Counted from the stretch's first letter, positions 20,265 through 30,232 are shown. The stretch: 64,000 nucleotides of DNA from Aureispira anguillae (GCF_026000115.1 NZ_AP026867.1:5258001-5322000), one strand, 5' to 3'. Program-made: numbers and translations. The notes: generated by a model from the sequence alone, not told the origin.

Positions 20265-20321
20265 TTGAAGTATTGTTTTAGAAGTATGCTCAATTAACAT
20301 TACTTCGTAGAGAAATCGCAT

Positions 20322-20794
20322 TAAATTATTACATGAGTGCTGCGCAGTTGATTGCCAATAAGATAAACCTCAAACATCCAAAACATTAAGACACTAATAA
20401 TCAACCCAATGCAAGATGCTTTTTTGTGTTTTTTATAAAAAAAGCAAAAAGTCCACGAAGTATTAAATTAAATAACATGCTAATTTTATCCACCAATCTC
20501 ATTATTCCTTAGCATGCAAGTAGACAAAGTTACTTAATAGTTGGTTATACTTGGGCTCTACAGTTGTTGATTTTTTTGTTTTTTTGTAAAAAAATCTGAG
20601 TACAGGACAAAAAATAATGAAACCAGAGAATTGTGATTCAATCCCCATCTTATTCTTAAAAATATTGTTTTAGAATAAATTTATAAGATTAGAAGATACT
20701 AACCATAGGCATTACACCCTTCAAAATAAATTTAGAGAATGGTCTATTCGATCTAAAACTTGGAACTCATCAATCAGATTAGTATATTTGTAGC
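20322..20794. other. Intergenic region upstream of dnaX
   Basis: A 473-bp AT-rich gap between divergent DUF1573 and dnaX. Two short inverted repeats made mostly of A/T runs lie at 20418-20445 (GCTTTTTT/AAAAAAGC) and 20569-20596 (GATTTTTTT/AAAAAAATC). They could be weak terminators or simple-sequence accidents. No gene is seen. Confidence 0.4.
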
Positions 20795-22618
20795 ATGAGC
20801 AATTTCGTAGTATCAGCAAGAAAATATAGACCTATTCGCTTTGATGATGTTGTTGGCCAACAGCATGTATCTCAAACCCTAAAGAATGCTATTCAGAGCA
20901 ATCATTTAGCGCAGGCGTTTTTATTTTGTGGCCCTAGAGGGGTCGGAAAAACAACTTGTGCCCGTATTTTAGCGAAAGTGCTCAATTGCCAAGCGCCAAC
21001 GGAAGCAATGGAACCTTGTGATACCTGTGAGTCTTGCCAATCGTTTAACAACAATGCTTCTTTAAATATTTCTGAGCTGGATGCTGCATCCAACAACAGC
21101 GTTGAGCATATACGAGCATTAATTGAACAAGTGCGTTTTGCCCCACAAAGTGGACAATACAAAATCTATATTATAGATGAGGTACACATGCTTTCTCAGC
21201 AGGCCTTTAATGCTTTTTTAAAAACGCTAGAGGAGCCTCCTGCTTATGCTATTTTTATCTTAGCAACCACGGAGAAACATAAGATAATTCCTACGATTTT
21301 GTCTCGCTGCCAAATATTTGATTTTAATAGGATTCAAGTCGCAGATATGGCTGCGCATTTGCAGCGTATTTGCCAAGAAGAAGCAATCGAAGCAGAAGAA
21401 GAGGCACTAAATGTTATTGCTCAAAAAGCAGATGGGGCACTTCGAGATGCACTTTCTATTTTTGATAGAATTGTTAGCTTTTCTGGAAACTCCATTGCTT
21501 ATAAAGATGTTATTGAAAACCTTAACATCCTAGATTATGATTATTATTTTAAAGTAGTCGAAGCCATCTTAACTGAAAATGCCAGTCAGCTACTTTTGTT
21601 GTTTGACCAAATTTCTAGAAAGGGGTTTGATGGCGATATTTTTGTTAATGGTTTAGCCGAACATCTGCGAAATTTATTGGTTTGTAAGGACGCAAAAACC
21701 TTAGAGCTATTAGAAGTTAGTGGTAATATCAAAGATCGCTATCAACAGCAAGCCGCCTTGGTTCCAATGGCTTTGGTTTTATCAGCACTGAGCATCGCCA
21801 ATGACTGCGATGTCAATTATAAAATGGCTAGAAATAGCCGTTTGCACGTTGAAATGGCCTTGATAAAAATGGCTTACATCCAACGTGCCATGCGCCCCCA
21901 GGTAACCGTTGCTGCACCCTTAGAAAAAAAAACGGTAGACGATAATATTCCCAATACCCTTCAAGATACAGCACCTAATTATTCGCCTCCACCAGTAGAA
22001 AAAAACGTCATTGAGCCTCAGAAAGAAACCACCAAAACAACGACCACTAGTTCTATTGATTCAGCTCCTAAAGCAGAGTTAAAATCTGACAACAAGCCTG
22101 TTTCAATGCCTGAAACGGTTAAAGTATCTAGTAATTTTGCTGAAAAATTAGCCAAAAAAGCAGGCAATGGTTTCTTATCTAAAATAACAGACCAGGTAAA
22201 AGAGGAACAAGAACAACCTGCTGAAGAAGCAATGCCCTTTACGCTAGATAACCTAGAAATTATCTGGAAACAATATTGGTCGGCTATCGAGTCTCAATCT
22301 ACTCAAATTCTATTCAAAACGGCTCAATTATCCATTTTGGATGAAGAAAAGGGAACCCTCAAAATAGTAACGGCAGGGAACAGAGCCAAAGATGCTATCT
22401 TTAGGGATCGAGCGGTTCGACAACTACTGATTAATACTTTTCAGAAGAAAGAACTTAGTTTTGAAGTCGAAATTGATCAAACTAAAATAGAAACGCCTAA
22501 ACCTCAAAAAATGATCCCACAAACTGACCGTGAAAAATACGTCCATTTTTTAAAACTGAACCCTGTGCTTAAAGAATTTCAAAAACGTTTCCAATTATTA
22601 CCCCCAAAGAATAATTAA
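20795..22618 (+). CDS. dnaX: DNA polymerase III subunit gamma/tau
   Basis: A 607-aa clamp-loader ATPase. Walker A is GPRGVGKTT (46-54), the zinc site is Cys65 with C75, C78 and C81, Walker B is IIDEVHML, and the SRC sensor/arginine-finger motif follows the TTEKHKIIPTILSRCQ stretch. The N-terminal 360 residues are the loader domain; a Pro/Thr/Lys-rich linker (about 370-440) leads to a C-terminal tau-type domain. No obvious poly-A slippage site for gamma was identified. Start ATG at 20795. Confidence 0.96.
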   Translation: MSNFVVSARKYRPIRFDDVVGQQHVSQTLKNAIQSNHLAQAFLFCGPRGVGKTTCARILAKVLNCQAPTEAMEPCDTCESCQSFNNNASLNISELDAASNNSVEHIRALIEQVRFAPQSGQYKIYIIDEVHMLSQQAFNAFLKTLEEPPAYAIFILATTEKHKIIPTILSRCQIFDFNRIQVADMAAHLQRICQEEAIEAEEEALNVIAQKADGALRDALSIFDRIVSFSGNSIAYKDVIENLNILDYDYYFKVVEAILTENASQLLLLFDQISRKGFDGDIFVNGLAEHLRNLLVCKDAKTLELLEVSGNIKDRYQQQAALVPMALVLSALSIANDCDVNYKMARNSRLHVEMALIKMAYIQRAMRPQVTVAAPLEKKTVDDNIPNTLQDTAPNYSPPPVEKNVIEPQKETTKTTTTSSIDSAPKAELKSDNKPVSMPETVKVSSNFAEKLAKKAGNGFLSKITDQVKEEQEQPAEEAMPFTLDNLEIIWKQYWSAIESQSTQILFKTAQLSILDEEKGTLKIVTAGNRAKDAIFRDRAVRQLLINTFQKKELSFEVEIDQTKIETPKPQKMIPQTDREKYVHFLKLNPVLKEFQKRFQLLPPKNN

Positions 22619-22643
22619 CTATTTTACGAACTTATGATGAACC

Positions 22644-22781
22644 ATGAAGGATAAAAATATACAACTTGATCTTAGTTTTGAGGAAGTTAATATCATATTA
22701 AAAGCATTAGGTCAATTACCATTTAATGAAGTTTATGATATTATTGGTAAAATTCACGATCAAGCCAATAAACAAAGCTAG
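22644..22781 (+). CDS. Small conserved-looking protein, 45 aa
   Basis: A short ORF 25 bp after dnaX, starting with ATG at 22644. It translates to MKDKNIQLDLSFEEVNIILK followed by ALGQLPFNEVYDIIGKIHDQ and ANKQS. The pattern of an amphipathic strand, then EVN.IL..LG.LPF..V...I.KI..QA is one I have seen in small uncharacterised proteins of bacteria and phages. The codons look native. Probably co-transcribed with dnaX. Function unknown. Confidence 0.6.
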   Translation: MKDKNIQLDLSFEEVNIILKALGQLPFNEVYDIIGKIHDQANKQS

Positions 22782-22873
22782 ATTGATCAGCACTATGCCC
22801 CTTTTTAGCACCCAAAACTACAAAACCATAATAATCAACAAAGTATTACTATTAAAACTACTTTTATTGATCG

Positions 22874-23383
22874 ATGAACCAACTATTTGAGATATCGGAT
22901 GATGCTAGCTTTTTAGGGCTTATCAATACAGATCTCTATGCTTCTTTTATAGGGGAAAATTGGGAATTTGACCAACTAAAGCAACGGATTCTTACCGAAT
23001 CAAAAAAAGGGCATTTACTCTTTTGGGGAACTGAAGTCCCTAATTTTTGGACGATCCGAATTTGCAATCACCCCATCTCCAATCAAGAAAGCAAATCTTT
23101 TCAAGCTCAAATAAAGGTTTCAAACAGCAGACTATACCTAATTAACTATGAATCGATTACGCTAGCGGCTCAATTTGAGGATGAGCAATTGCCAGAAAGC
23201 CATCTTGAAGATCTTTATGTCTCTTTGGAAAATGGTATTTATAATGTTACGGTTCGACAATTATTTGATATAGAACAAGATCTTATCGAAGAAGAGATGC
23301 TTGGCTTTGAAATAATTCTACAAAAAACTACCAGCACTACTCCTTCCAATACATTTAAGCAATTAATTTGGTCTGATTACTAA
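22874..23383 (+). CDS. Hypothetical protein
   Basis: A 169-aa soluble, acidic protein without signal peptide or transmembrane segment. It begins MNQLFEISDDASFLGLINTD and has a Trp-containing middle (HLLFWGTEVPNFWTIRI) and a beta-rich second half. I do not recognise a family. It follows dnaX and the 45-aa gene on the same strand and may be the last gene of that transcript. Initiation at ATG 22874. Confidence 0.65.
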   Translation: MNQLFEISDDASFLGLINTDLYASFIGENWEFDQLKQRILTESKKGHLLFWGTEVPNFWTIRICNHPISNQESKSFQAQIKVSNSRLYLINYESITLAAQFEDEQLPESHLEDLYVSLENGIYNVTVRQLFDIEQDLIEEEMLGFEIILQKTTSTTPSNTFKQLIWSDY

Positions 23384-23640
23384 TTCTAACATTTCGTAAT
23401 TTGCTTTTTTTGCCTAATAATTAGACATTTATCTAATTAACTAATATATTTAATATCATCAACTGCATAGAAAACAAACATCCAAGCCCACGAACTACCA
23501 AGCAAGAACTAAAGTAATTATTCAGAATTGATGATTACCACCCTATCATGTATTTTAGCGATTCAGGATACAAAAGACCAACAACCTTGTTTTATAATCA
23601 ACAGAATATTAACCCCACAACGCTATTAGAATAACCGTCT

Positions 23641-23904
23641 ATGAATAATCTTTTCAAAGCATTAAATGATCAAACTAGGCGACAAATACTAGAATTGCTC
23701 AAAGAAAAGGACATGACTGCAGGAGAAATTGCAGATCAATTTAACATTTCGAAACCAAGTATTTCACACCACTTAGATTTGCTCAAACGGGCGGATTTGG
23801 TCGTCAGTATACGTCAGGGGCAATTTATTTCCTATTCTCTAAACATGAGCGTTTTTGAAGAGGTAATTCAGTGGTTAATGCAATTTAGAGATGAAAAGAT
23901 ATAA
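23641..23904 (+). CDS. ArsR-family repressor, SdpR-like
   Basis: An 87-aa winged-helix protein. The HTH is DMTAGEIADQFNISKPSISHHLDLLKRADLV, close to Bacillus SdpR and other autorepressors that lack metal-binding cysteines. It is followed 51 bp later by an SdpI-family membrane protein, as in the sdpRI operon, where the membrane protein sequesters the repressor when it binds its peptide ligand. Presumably it represses its own operon. No operator palindrome could be identified with confidence in the 257-bp upstream gap. Confidence 0.88.
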   Translation: MNNLFKALNDQTRRQILELLKEKDMTAGEIADQFNISKPSISHHLDLLKRADLVVSIRQGQFISYSLNMSVFEEVIQWLMQFRDEKI

Positions 23905-23955
23905 AGCATCAATTTAGCTATTTTATAACCCCCACTCCGATAAATAAAATCAATT

Positions 23956-24627
23956 ATGGAATCCAATCATTCACCCAAACAAACTTCTTTTTTTAAAGAG
24001 CTTCTAATCTTTGGAATAGCAATTGCGCCTATTTTTTACCTTTTATCCATTTGGGAGTCATTGCCCCAACAAATTCCGATCCACTGGAACATCAAAGGAG
24101 AGGTAGACGGTTATAGCGATAAATCCTCGCTCTGGTGGGTTATTCTAGCCATGAACGCTCCCATCTATTTGCTATTGCTATTCTTACCCAAATTGTCTGC
24201 AAAACAAAAAAACATTCAATTAATGGGGAAAAAATATTATCGCTTGCGATTGATTTTACAATTATTTTTATCCGCTTTGGTTTTTGCGATCCTCTTGGCT
24301 AGTTCAGGCAATAGTTCAGCCAGTATAGAAACTTTATTGGGCTATTGTTTTGTGTTTTTCATGTTGTCCTTTGGCAATTATATGGGCAGTATTCGCCAAA
24401 ATCACTTTATGGGAATCCGAACACCTTGGACACTTGAAAATGAAGAAGTTTGGAAAAAAACGCATCAGTTAGGCGGTCGTTTATGGATTGGAAGTGCGAT
24501 AATAGGATTAGTTTTACTCCTTATTTTGCCTAGCAACTGGATACTTATTATTATAGTTGCACTGATGACAATCCCCATGTTTGCGGCAGCTATTTATTCC
24601 TTTATTCTATTTAAGAAGATTACCTAA
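23956..24627 (+). CDS. SdpI-family membrane protein (DUF1648)
   Basis: A 223-aa integral membrane protein. The N-terminal DUF1648 motif (WESLPQQIPIHWNIKGEVDGYSDK, residues about 29-52) is followed by four to five further hydrophobic helices and the SdpI signature GNYMGSIRQNHFMGIRTPWTLENEEVWKKTH. In Bacillus the relative gives immunity to the SdpC toxin and signals to SdpR. No sdpC-like gene is seen here, so the ligand is unknown. It forms an operon with the preceding repressor. Confidence 0.9.
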   Translation: MESNHSPKQTSFFKELLIFGIAIAPIFYLLSIWESLPQQIPIHWNIKGEVDGYSDKSSLWWVILAMNAPIYLLLLFLPKLSAKQKNIQLMGKKYYRLRLILQLFLSALVFAILLASSGNSSASIETLLGYCFVFFMLSFGNYMGSIRQNHFMGIRTPWTLENEEVWKKTHQLGGRLWIGSAIIGLVLLLILPSNWILIIIVALMTIPMFAAAIYSFILFKKIT

Positions 24628-24703
24628 ATCAGCGCAGTTAATCGTATTAAATCAGCACGATAACTTTTTTATATAGCTGTCACGAAGTATTACAAAAAAG
24701 AAA

Positions 24704-24734
24704 AAGCGACTAGCCTGGTTCTTGCTAGTCGCTT
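24704..24734 (-). terminator. Terminator, mainly for the WG-repeat gene
   Basis: A perfect 11-bp stem (AAGCGACTAGC and complement) with a 9-nt loop. The reverse strand continues into TTTCTTTTTTG, a U-rich tail, and lies 56 nt past the stop of the reverse-strand gene at 24790. Confidence 0.8.
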
Positions 24735-24789
24735 GTCTTGCATTGGTTATGTATGATTCGTTGGTGAAATCCGTTCTTTAGTCCATTTT

Positions 24790-25383
24790 TTACAAAGCAG
24801 AAGTTGCAAATGTCCCATCAATATCCTTCTTAGCATTAAAAGGTTTCCAAGTATCATTTTTTTGAACCCAAATTTTGTGATCTTGATCTACTTTTACGGC
24901 ATCATAAATAGTAGGTACTACCTCAAAACCTTGCTCGTTCAACAATCCCCATTTGCCATTAGTAGAAACAGCAGCTAAACCATTATTAAAACCGCCTACC
25001 CAATCGTAACGCAAAGGAGTTAATTTTTGACCTTGTTTATTGACAAAAGTCCATTTTCCATTTTTCTTTACAGCAGCATATCCTGCATTGTACAAATGTA
25101 TATCATCATAAATAGGTTGGCAAATCTCGTATCCTTGTTTGTTAATCAACCCGTATTTGTTTTCCAATTTTATAATTGCTGCTCCCTCTTGATAAGCAGA
25201 AATAACAGTAGCACCAGTACTAGTAAGCTCCATGCTTGCAGTAGCGTCTTTTTGTAAAGATGCAATAAATGCTTCTTCAGAAAATGTTGCAGCAGTAACA
25301 AATTGTGCTTGTGCGTTCATAGCTAAAAGAACCAAAGCCATGATTACCATAAAGTTTCTTGAGCTTTTGATTGACCCTTTCAT
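24790..25383 (-). CDS. WG-repeat exported protein
   Basis: A 197-aa protein with a signal peptide (cleavage after about residue 26, ...MNAQA). After an N-terminal low-homology part (27-65), three WG repeats follow: KYGLINKQGYEICQPIYDDI, KWTFVNKQGQKLTPLRYDWV and KWGLLNEQGFEVVPTIYDAV, plus a partial fourth. WG repeats form small beta structures in exported proteins of unknown role. Its promoter must lie in the long upstream gap. Confidence 0.8.
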   Translation of the reverse strand: MKGSIKSSRNFMVIMALVLLAMNAQAQFVTAATFSEEAFIASLQKDATASMELTSTGATVISAYQEGAAIIKLENKYGLINKQGYEICQPIYDDIHLYNAGYAAVKKNGKWTFVNKQGQKLTPLRYDWVGGFNNGLAAVSTNGKWGLLNEQGFEVVPTIYDAVKVDQDHKIWVQKNDTWKPFNAKKDIDGTFATSAL

Positions 25384-26010
25384 AATTTAATGTTGTTTAA
25401 AGTTAAAATTATATTTTTAATAAAAAATTATTTACTTATTATTAATTGTCACAATGTTTCATATTGGATATTAATAATTCATCTGACATTAAAAACAATA
25501 CCAATTGTAGGGTAGAAAGTTCCTGTATTAAAAATGAATCGACTAGTCTCTTATTTTTATCGATGAAAATTATCTTTTTTCTGCTTCCTAACATTTTTTT
25601 AAAGAAGTCTTACAAAAATTTCAAGTCGAATTTTTCTTAAGATTTTTAGTTGAATCTATTCTAAAAAAACAATCCACCAAATTCTATTTGGAGGCTTTCA
25701 CTTTTTGAAAGTAATTATTGTTTTCTGTCAAAATAACTATTGTTTTTATCCTTAAATATTAAACATTTTCGAAATATGAATTGCCATTAAAAACAACTTA
25801 TATATCTAACAATAGTACAAATGTAAACTATTATTCTTACAAATGCACTATAAAAATGTTAAAACAAAATTAAATTTTGCAATAACTTAGTTAACATAGA
25901 CAAATTATAGCCCTCTATTACATTAAAAAATTTGGGTTTATTTTGTCTATAGAATTCTTTGTACCTTTACAATAGTAATCCACAATTGAAGTAATCTGAA
26001 TCTACCTATT
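25384..26010. other. Long AT-rich divergent intergenic region
   Basis: 627 bp between the WG-repeat gene and the lipoprotein gene at 26011. It is strongly AT-rich. Small hairpins are visible, for example CTTTCA/TGAAAG at 25695-25711 beside CCACCAAATTCTATTTGGAGG. A short forward open frame (25446-25640) has a low-complexity translation and is not called. No RNA gene is recognised. Confidence 0.4.
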
Positions 26011-26553
26011 ATGCAAAATTTTAATTTTCTTCTATTTTTTTTGATTTTTTTTACAATTCTACTAGTAAGCAGTTGCAAAAACAGAGTAATTGACCAACTT
26101 CGCCCCGAAACCGTTACTTTTTTGAGTAATCAAGAGAAAGCTAGATGTGCTTGTCTTGATACCTATGGCAAAGAATTCTTAAAAAAAACAAATAATGGAA
26201 TTTCCTATATCAATTCTCTTGAAGCAACTTATAATTTAGATAGTTTGTCACTTTCTGAGCTGTATGAGATCAAACTTCAATTGGTAAGTTTTATGAGTAT
26301 TGTAAAAACGGTATCTAATTGTGTTGCCCAAAAAACACCTCCTATTGATCAATTTACAGGAATGCTAATGCAGGAAGATTTAAAAGTTGTTCTGGAGATT
26401 GATAGTACGATGTCTGAACAAGAGCAATTGGAGCGTATGAATGTGCCTAGTCTTGAGTTGCTAGACGAATATTGCCCTCAGCACAAAGAAGCAGTACTTA
26501 AATTGCAGGAATTAATTCATGCAGCACAAATATTGCCACCAGGCTTACAATAG
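26011..26553 (+). CDS. Hypothetical lipoprotein with Cys pairs
   Basis: A 180-aa lipoprotein with a long hydrophobic leader and lipobox LLVSSC (Cys22). The mature part is helical and contains CAC near residue 47, a single Cys near 108 (SNCVAQK) and a late YCPQHKEAVLKLQ. I do not recognise a family. The gene at 40868 has a similar plan (lipobox, C.C pair, late Cys-Pro), so the two may be distantly related. Confidence 0.65.
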   Translation: MQNFNFLLFFLIFFTILLVSSCKNRVIDQLRPETVTFLSNQEKARCACLDTYGKEFLKKTNNGISYINSLEATYNLDSLSLSELYEIKLQLVSFMSIVKTVSNCVAQKTPPIDQFTGMLMQEDLKVVLEIDSTMSEQEQLERMNVPSLELLDEYCPQHKEAVLKLQELIHAAQILPPGLQ

Positions 26554-26648
26554 GCATCGATGGCTTATAAGAGTGAAAAAATCTTTTCTCTACTCGATAT
26601 TTTTGTAAAAATTAAAATTTGATGTACACTATATATATATGCATTTAA

Positions 26649-26687
26649 AAATTAGCCTCCAATTAAATTGTAATTGGAGGCTAATTT
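26649..26687. terminator. Bidirectional terminator
   Basis: A 17-bp perfect stem built on TAGCCTCCAATTA and its complement with a 5-nt loop. Both ends run into A/T tracts (reverse strand TAATTTTTAAATG). It lies between the stop of the forward lipoprotein gene and the stop of the reverse methyltransferase gene. Confidence 0.85.
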
Positions 26688-26766
26688 CTAAAGGTGAAAC
26701 GATCTAACATTCGGTTAAAAAACATCGAGTAACGTAGAAAACCTTATGCATACTATAAACCGTAAC

Positions 26767-27924
26767 TTATTGAAGTAATTTTTCAAGATAATGCTGTTTA
26801 ATTCCAAATTGAGCTTTGAGTTCCGCTACCCTTTTTAAACGTTCTGCTGTAGTAGCAGAAGACATTTTATCTTGTTTAACGGCAGTTATCATTAAGTTTT
26901 TAGCCGTATGCTCCGAAGAAATAAACTCAAAAACTTTGGTTTGATACCCATGCGCCTCTAATAACAAGGCTCGAATTCCATCGGTAACAATTTCGGCCTG
27001 ACGCTCTTCTAAAATACCATGCTTAAGAATAGCCTGAAGTGGGTTCGTTATTGACGAATTCATCGCCTTTCGAATTTGTTTGTGGCAACAAGGAGCAACA
27101 ACAATCAGTTGTGCATTGGCTTGAATTCCTTTAGCAATCGCAATATCTGTAGCTATATCACAAGCATGCAAAGCAATCAAGACATCAATCTTATCATCGT
27201 CATAGGTCAGAATATCTTGTGCTATAAATTGAAGCTCCTTCCAACCTAAGGCTGCTGCTTGTTTGGTGCAAAATTGGGTCAAATGTTCTCTTAATTCAAT
27301 GCCAACAATCGTAGCATTTTCCTCCAAATGAGCCTGAATATAATCATAGAGCGCAAAGGTCAAATAGCCTTTTCCACAGCCCATATCTACTACCTGCAAA
27401 GGATTGGGCAAAGAAGCTTGCTCCAAAAGCCCTGCCATGACCTCTATATATTTATTAATTTGGCGGTATTTATCTTGGTGTGCCTTAAGCACTTTTCCAC
27501 TATCTGCCACCCCCAATTTAGCCAAAAAGGGAGCATTTTCTTCAATCAAATATTGTTTCTGCTTATTGTGATTGGTATTGGGCAATCGCCGAGTGGTTGG
27601 TTTGCGATATTGAATACGAGCTTTGCGCTTTTTGTTAAATTGAACGACTACATCTTGCTCCGTTGTTAATAAGGTTCCTACCAAAAAATCCTTTCCCAAG
27701 TGTTCCTCTAGCAAATGAATTGCTTCCTTCAAGGTATAATTCTTAACAACATCTTGGTTGGCATAATGATAAGTGAACGATAAATACAATACTCCCTTAA
27801 GATCAATTCTTCGAACATAAATATTCTTTAAATCCGAAGATTTTGGAGCGCACTTGCTCAATGTAATTTTTACAAATTGATTTTGCTCAACACTTCCTTC
27901 TATTGCTTCTATAAAATCTTCCAA
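26767..27924 (-). CDS. Class I SAM-dependent methyltransferase (METTL25/Methyltransf_32-like)
   Basis: A 385-aa protein. After an N-terminal domain of about 150 residues, motif I is VVDMGCGKGYLTFALYDY and a downstream motif is VLIALHACDIATDIAIAKGI. The VVAPCCHKQIR motif is typical of the Methyltransf_32 group that includes eukaryotic METTL25 and GSTCD. The substrate is unknown; RNA or protein is possible. The frame has no ATG; the TTG at 27924 is the likely start. It follows the DUF389 gene by 25 bp and is probably co-transcribed with it. Confidence 0.8.
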   Translation of the reverse strand: MEDFIEAIEGSVEQNQFVKITLSKCAPKSSDLKNIYVRRIDLKGVLYLSFTYHYANQDVVKNYTLKEAIHLLEEHLGKDFLVGTLLTTEQDVVVQFNKKRKARIQYRKPTTRRLPNTNHNKQKQYLIEENAPFLAKLGVADSGKVLKAHQDKYRQINKYIEVMAGLLEQASLPNPLQVVDMGCGKGYLTFALYDYIQAHLEENATIVGIELREHLTQFCTKQAAALGWKELQFIAQDILTYDDDKIDVLIALHACDIATDIAIAKGIQANAQLIVVAPCCHKQIRKAMNSSITNPLQAILKHGILEERQAEIVTDGIRALLLEAHGYQTKVFEFISSEHTAKNLMITAVKQDKMSSATTAERLKRVAELKAQFGIKQHYLEKLLQ

Positions 27925-27949
27925 TGCTTCTTTTCCGTAATATCAGTGA

Positions 27950-29434
27950 TTAATAAATGACAACCTCAATGGTATCCAATTTCATACGTGTTTGAAAAAA
28001 CCTTTCCATTCTCTTTTTTTGTTCCGTTCTTATCCTCCTGCCTTTCCAATTAATAACAACCGTTGGCAAAGTATCTAAGGTTTTGGTTGCCGTGTTCATC
28101 TTTACCAATTCATTGTAGGCAATTTCTACAGCATCTGGATACAACGTTGAAAATTCTAATGCAATATCATCAACAGGCTTGCTAATTTGTTTGTGATGAC
28201 TTTGGTATTTTGACAATTCAGCTTCTAAAAACTTGATGCGTTCTGTCTTATTCTTGAGCACAATTTCATTATCTTCATAGAGCTTTTTAAGCATGCCAGA
28301 ATATTCTTCTCGAATTGTAGTAAACTTGGTTTGTAAGTTTTGCACTTCAGCCAACAATACCTCTACATCTAAATTACCTTCTCTAAATTCCAATTTAGCA
28401 TTCCCCAGTCCTACTTCTGTCATTTCATGAAATAAGTTGTCTTTGTCGCTTTCTCGAATCCCTCCTGATGTAATTAATGTAATAGTGGGCGTGTCCCGTC
28501 TATAATCAGCCTTCTGATCGATAATAACTCCTTTTTCTAAGTGGTACTCTTCCACTTTAGCCTCAAACAAAGCAGCCTTGCTATTAAACAGCTCTCTTTG
28601 TACCAAATTATATCCTGTCCAAAGACTAGGAATAATGGTAAAAATAGCAATTGCAACCAAAATTAATTTATAACGTTGTTCCCGAACAGGGTCCAAAAAT
28701 TCTTTTTTAGGAAACTGAAAAGCACGAACAAACACCAAAGATGTTCCTGCGATAAATACAGAATTAATAAAAAACAAGTAAAAAGCGCCCCCTGCATAAG
28801 CCCACTGAGCGGTTGCAATTCCATATCCTACCGTACACAAAGGAGGCATTAGAGCCGTCGCAATTGCCACACCAGGAATCGCATTTCCTCGATCTGATCT
28901 AGAACTTGCTACAATTCCAATCGCACCACCACAAATAGCAATCATTACATCATAAAAAGTCGGATAAGTTCGAGCCTCTAATTGATCGGTTAGTGTCTTA
29001 ATAGGGGAAATCGAAAAATAGACGATTGAAGCTAAAATCGAACCAACAATAAAGATAACTAAATTTCGAAACGCATACTTTAAGGTATCAAAATCATTGG
29101 TTGCCAAAGCATAACCAATTCCAACAATTGGTCCCATTAATGGAGATATTAACATGGCTCCAATTACAACTGCTCCCGAATTCATATTCAGACCAATAGC
29201 AGCAATAAAAGCAGCAAAAATTAGTCCCCATAAATTTCCTCCCTTAAATTCTATACTCTTATGAATGCTTTCAATTGTTCCAGCCTCATCTGTATCTAAA
29301 TGTAAATTGAACAGTTCCTTAAGCTCATTAATGGCTCTAGATATTAAATATACGGCCGTTGAATGCTGATGCTCAATTTCTTTCTCTTTTGGTTGAAGTG
29401 GTTCATTTTTGTCAGGTGTTCTATTTTCTTCCAT
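27950..29434 (-). CDS. DUF389 integral membrane protein
   Basis: A 494-aa protein with a hydrophilic N-terminus (about 1-65), then the DUF389 core (about 66-270) carrying about six transmembrane helices with NSGAVVIGAMLISPLMGPIVGIGYALATND and RGNAIPGVAIATALMPPLCTVGYG. After it comes a long soluble C-terminus with a coiled coil near 370-420. The role is unknown; related proteins are proposed membrane transport or sensing components. Start ATG at 29434. It precedes the methyltransferase at 26767. Confidence 0.88.
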   Translation of the reverse strand: MEENRTPDKNEPLQPKEKEIEHQHSTAVYLISRAINELKELFNLHLDTDEAGTIESIHKSIEFKGGNLWGLIFAAFIAAIGLNMNSGAVVIGAMLISPLMGPIVGIGYALATNDFDTLKYAFRNLVIFIVGSILASIVYFSISPIKTLTDQLEARTYPTFYDVMIAICGGAIGIVASSRSDRGNAIPGVAIATALMPPLCTVGYGIATAQWAYAGGAFYLFFINSVFIAGTSLVFVRAFQFPKKEFLDPVREQRYKLILVAIAIFTIIPSLWTGYNLVQRELFNSKAALFEAKVEEYHLEKGVIIDQKADYRRDTPTITLITSGGIRESDKDNLFHEMTEVGLGNAKLEFREGNLDVEVLLAEVQNLQTKFTTIREEYSGMLKKLYEDNEIVLKNKTERIKFLEAELSKYQSHHKQISKPVDDIALEFSTLYPDAVEIAYNELVKMNTATKTLDTLPTVVINWKGRRIRTEQKKRMERFFQTRMKLDTIEVVIY

Positions 29435-29505
29435 ATAGTTAAGAGCTTATATCATCAAGATATTTCACATTATGATTGTACTTACTATAAGCAATATACA
29501 AACTA

Positions 29506-29522
29506 TTTTGGTTCTTTGACAA
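29506..29522 (+). promoter_or_regulatory. Stable-RNA leader-like motif (GGTTCTTTGACAA)
   Basis: The 17-nt string TTTTGGTTCTTTGACAA occurs here and again at 63940-63956. GTTCTTTGAC is a motif I associate with leaders or promoters of Bacteroidota 16S rRNA operons. Here it lies about 1.6 kb before the tRNA array. Assignment rests on the repeat within this window and on memory of the motif. Confidence 0.4.
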
Positions 29523-30052
29523 TTTTTCGTTCCACTAAGCAATATAGCGCTCTAAGTCCTAAAATTTATATTCATTGGACAACCTACTTTCATTTCCTGG
29601 ATGCGACAACAGTACAAAAAATCATTTTTTATTTTTTTTTACAAAAAAATGATTTTCATTCACTTTCCACAAAACACTTATTTACAAGACAATACAATCA
29701 CAACACAAAAAAAACTGAAAAAAAAATCATTTTTTTTCCAAAGCTCAGGAACTATCCTTTCCCCTATGAAGTTATATACCTCGAACAGCGCAATGAAACA
29801 TTTATAAAAATCATTGCCAACCTAAATAATAAGATAATTTTATCTTACAAAATAGGTAATAAAAAGTAATCTAAAACAATTAATAGTTAAGTATGGTATT
29901 TATTCATTCACATATTTGTCCGACCAACACATCAATGCTCATTAGTGAGTTTGGTGATTGGAAAGCACCTGTAGCGATAGCCAATCGTCAAGGGATGCTG
30001 TTAGGGCAGGATGAAAATGCCAAGTTAGCCAACAGTTCAGATTTTAGTTCTT

Positions 30053-30232
30053 TTAATAATTATAAATTACATCTTCACTACGAGCGGTCCTAAGCTCAAA
30101 CGACTTAAATTGTTCGTAGTGTTGTGCAAGTAACAAACTGCGTTCAAACCAATCTAAGTTTACTTTTATTCCATTTGGTGCCACGTTAATTTTGTTAGTT
30201 GCAAAGTATGTAACTTTATCATTCTTTGACAT
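30053..30232 (-). CDS. Possible small protein, 59 aa
   Basis: An open frame from ATG at 30232 to TAA at 30053. It begins MSKNDKVTYFATNKINVAPN, continues GIKVNLDWFERSLLLAQHYE and ends with QFKSFELRTARSEDVIYNY. The composition is protein-like (mixed charged and aromatic residues), but no family is recognised and it has no conserved neighbour. It overlaps another short frame on the opposite strand, so at most one is real. Confidence 0.3.
   Translation of the reverse strand: MSKNDKVTYFATNKINVAPNGIKVNLDWFERSLLLAQHYEQFKSFELRTARSEDVIYNY

Noticed and set aside
29893-30093. 66-aa forward open frame
   Set aside because: It has no recognisable family and overlaps an equally plausible reverse frame.
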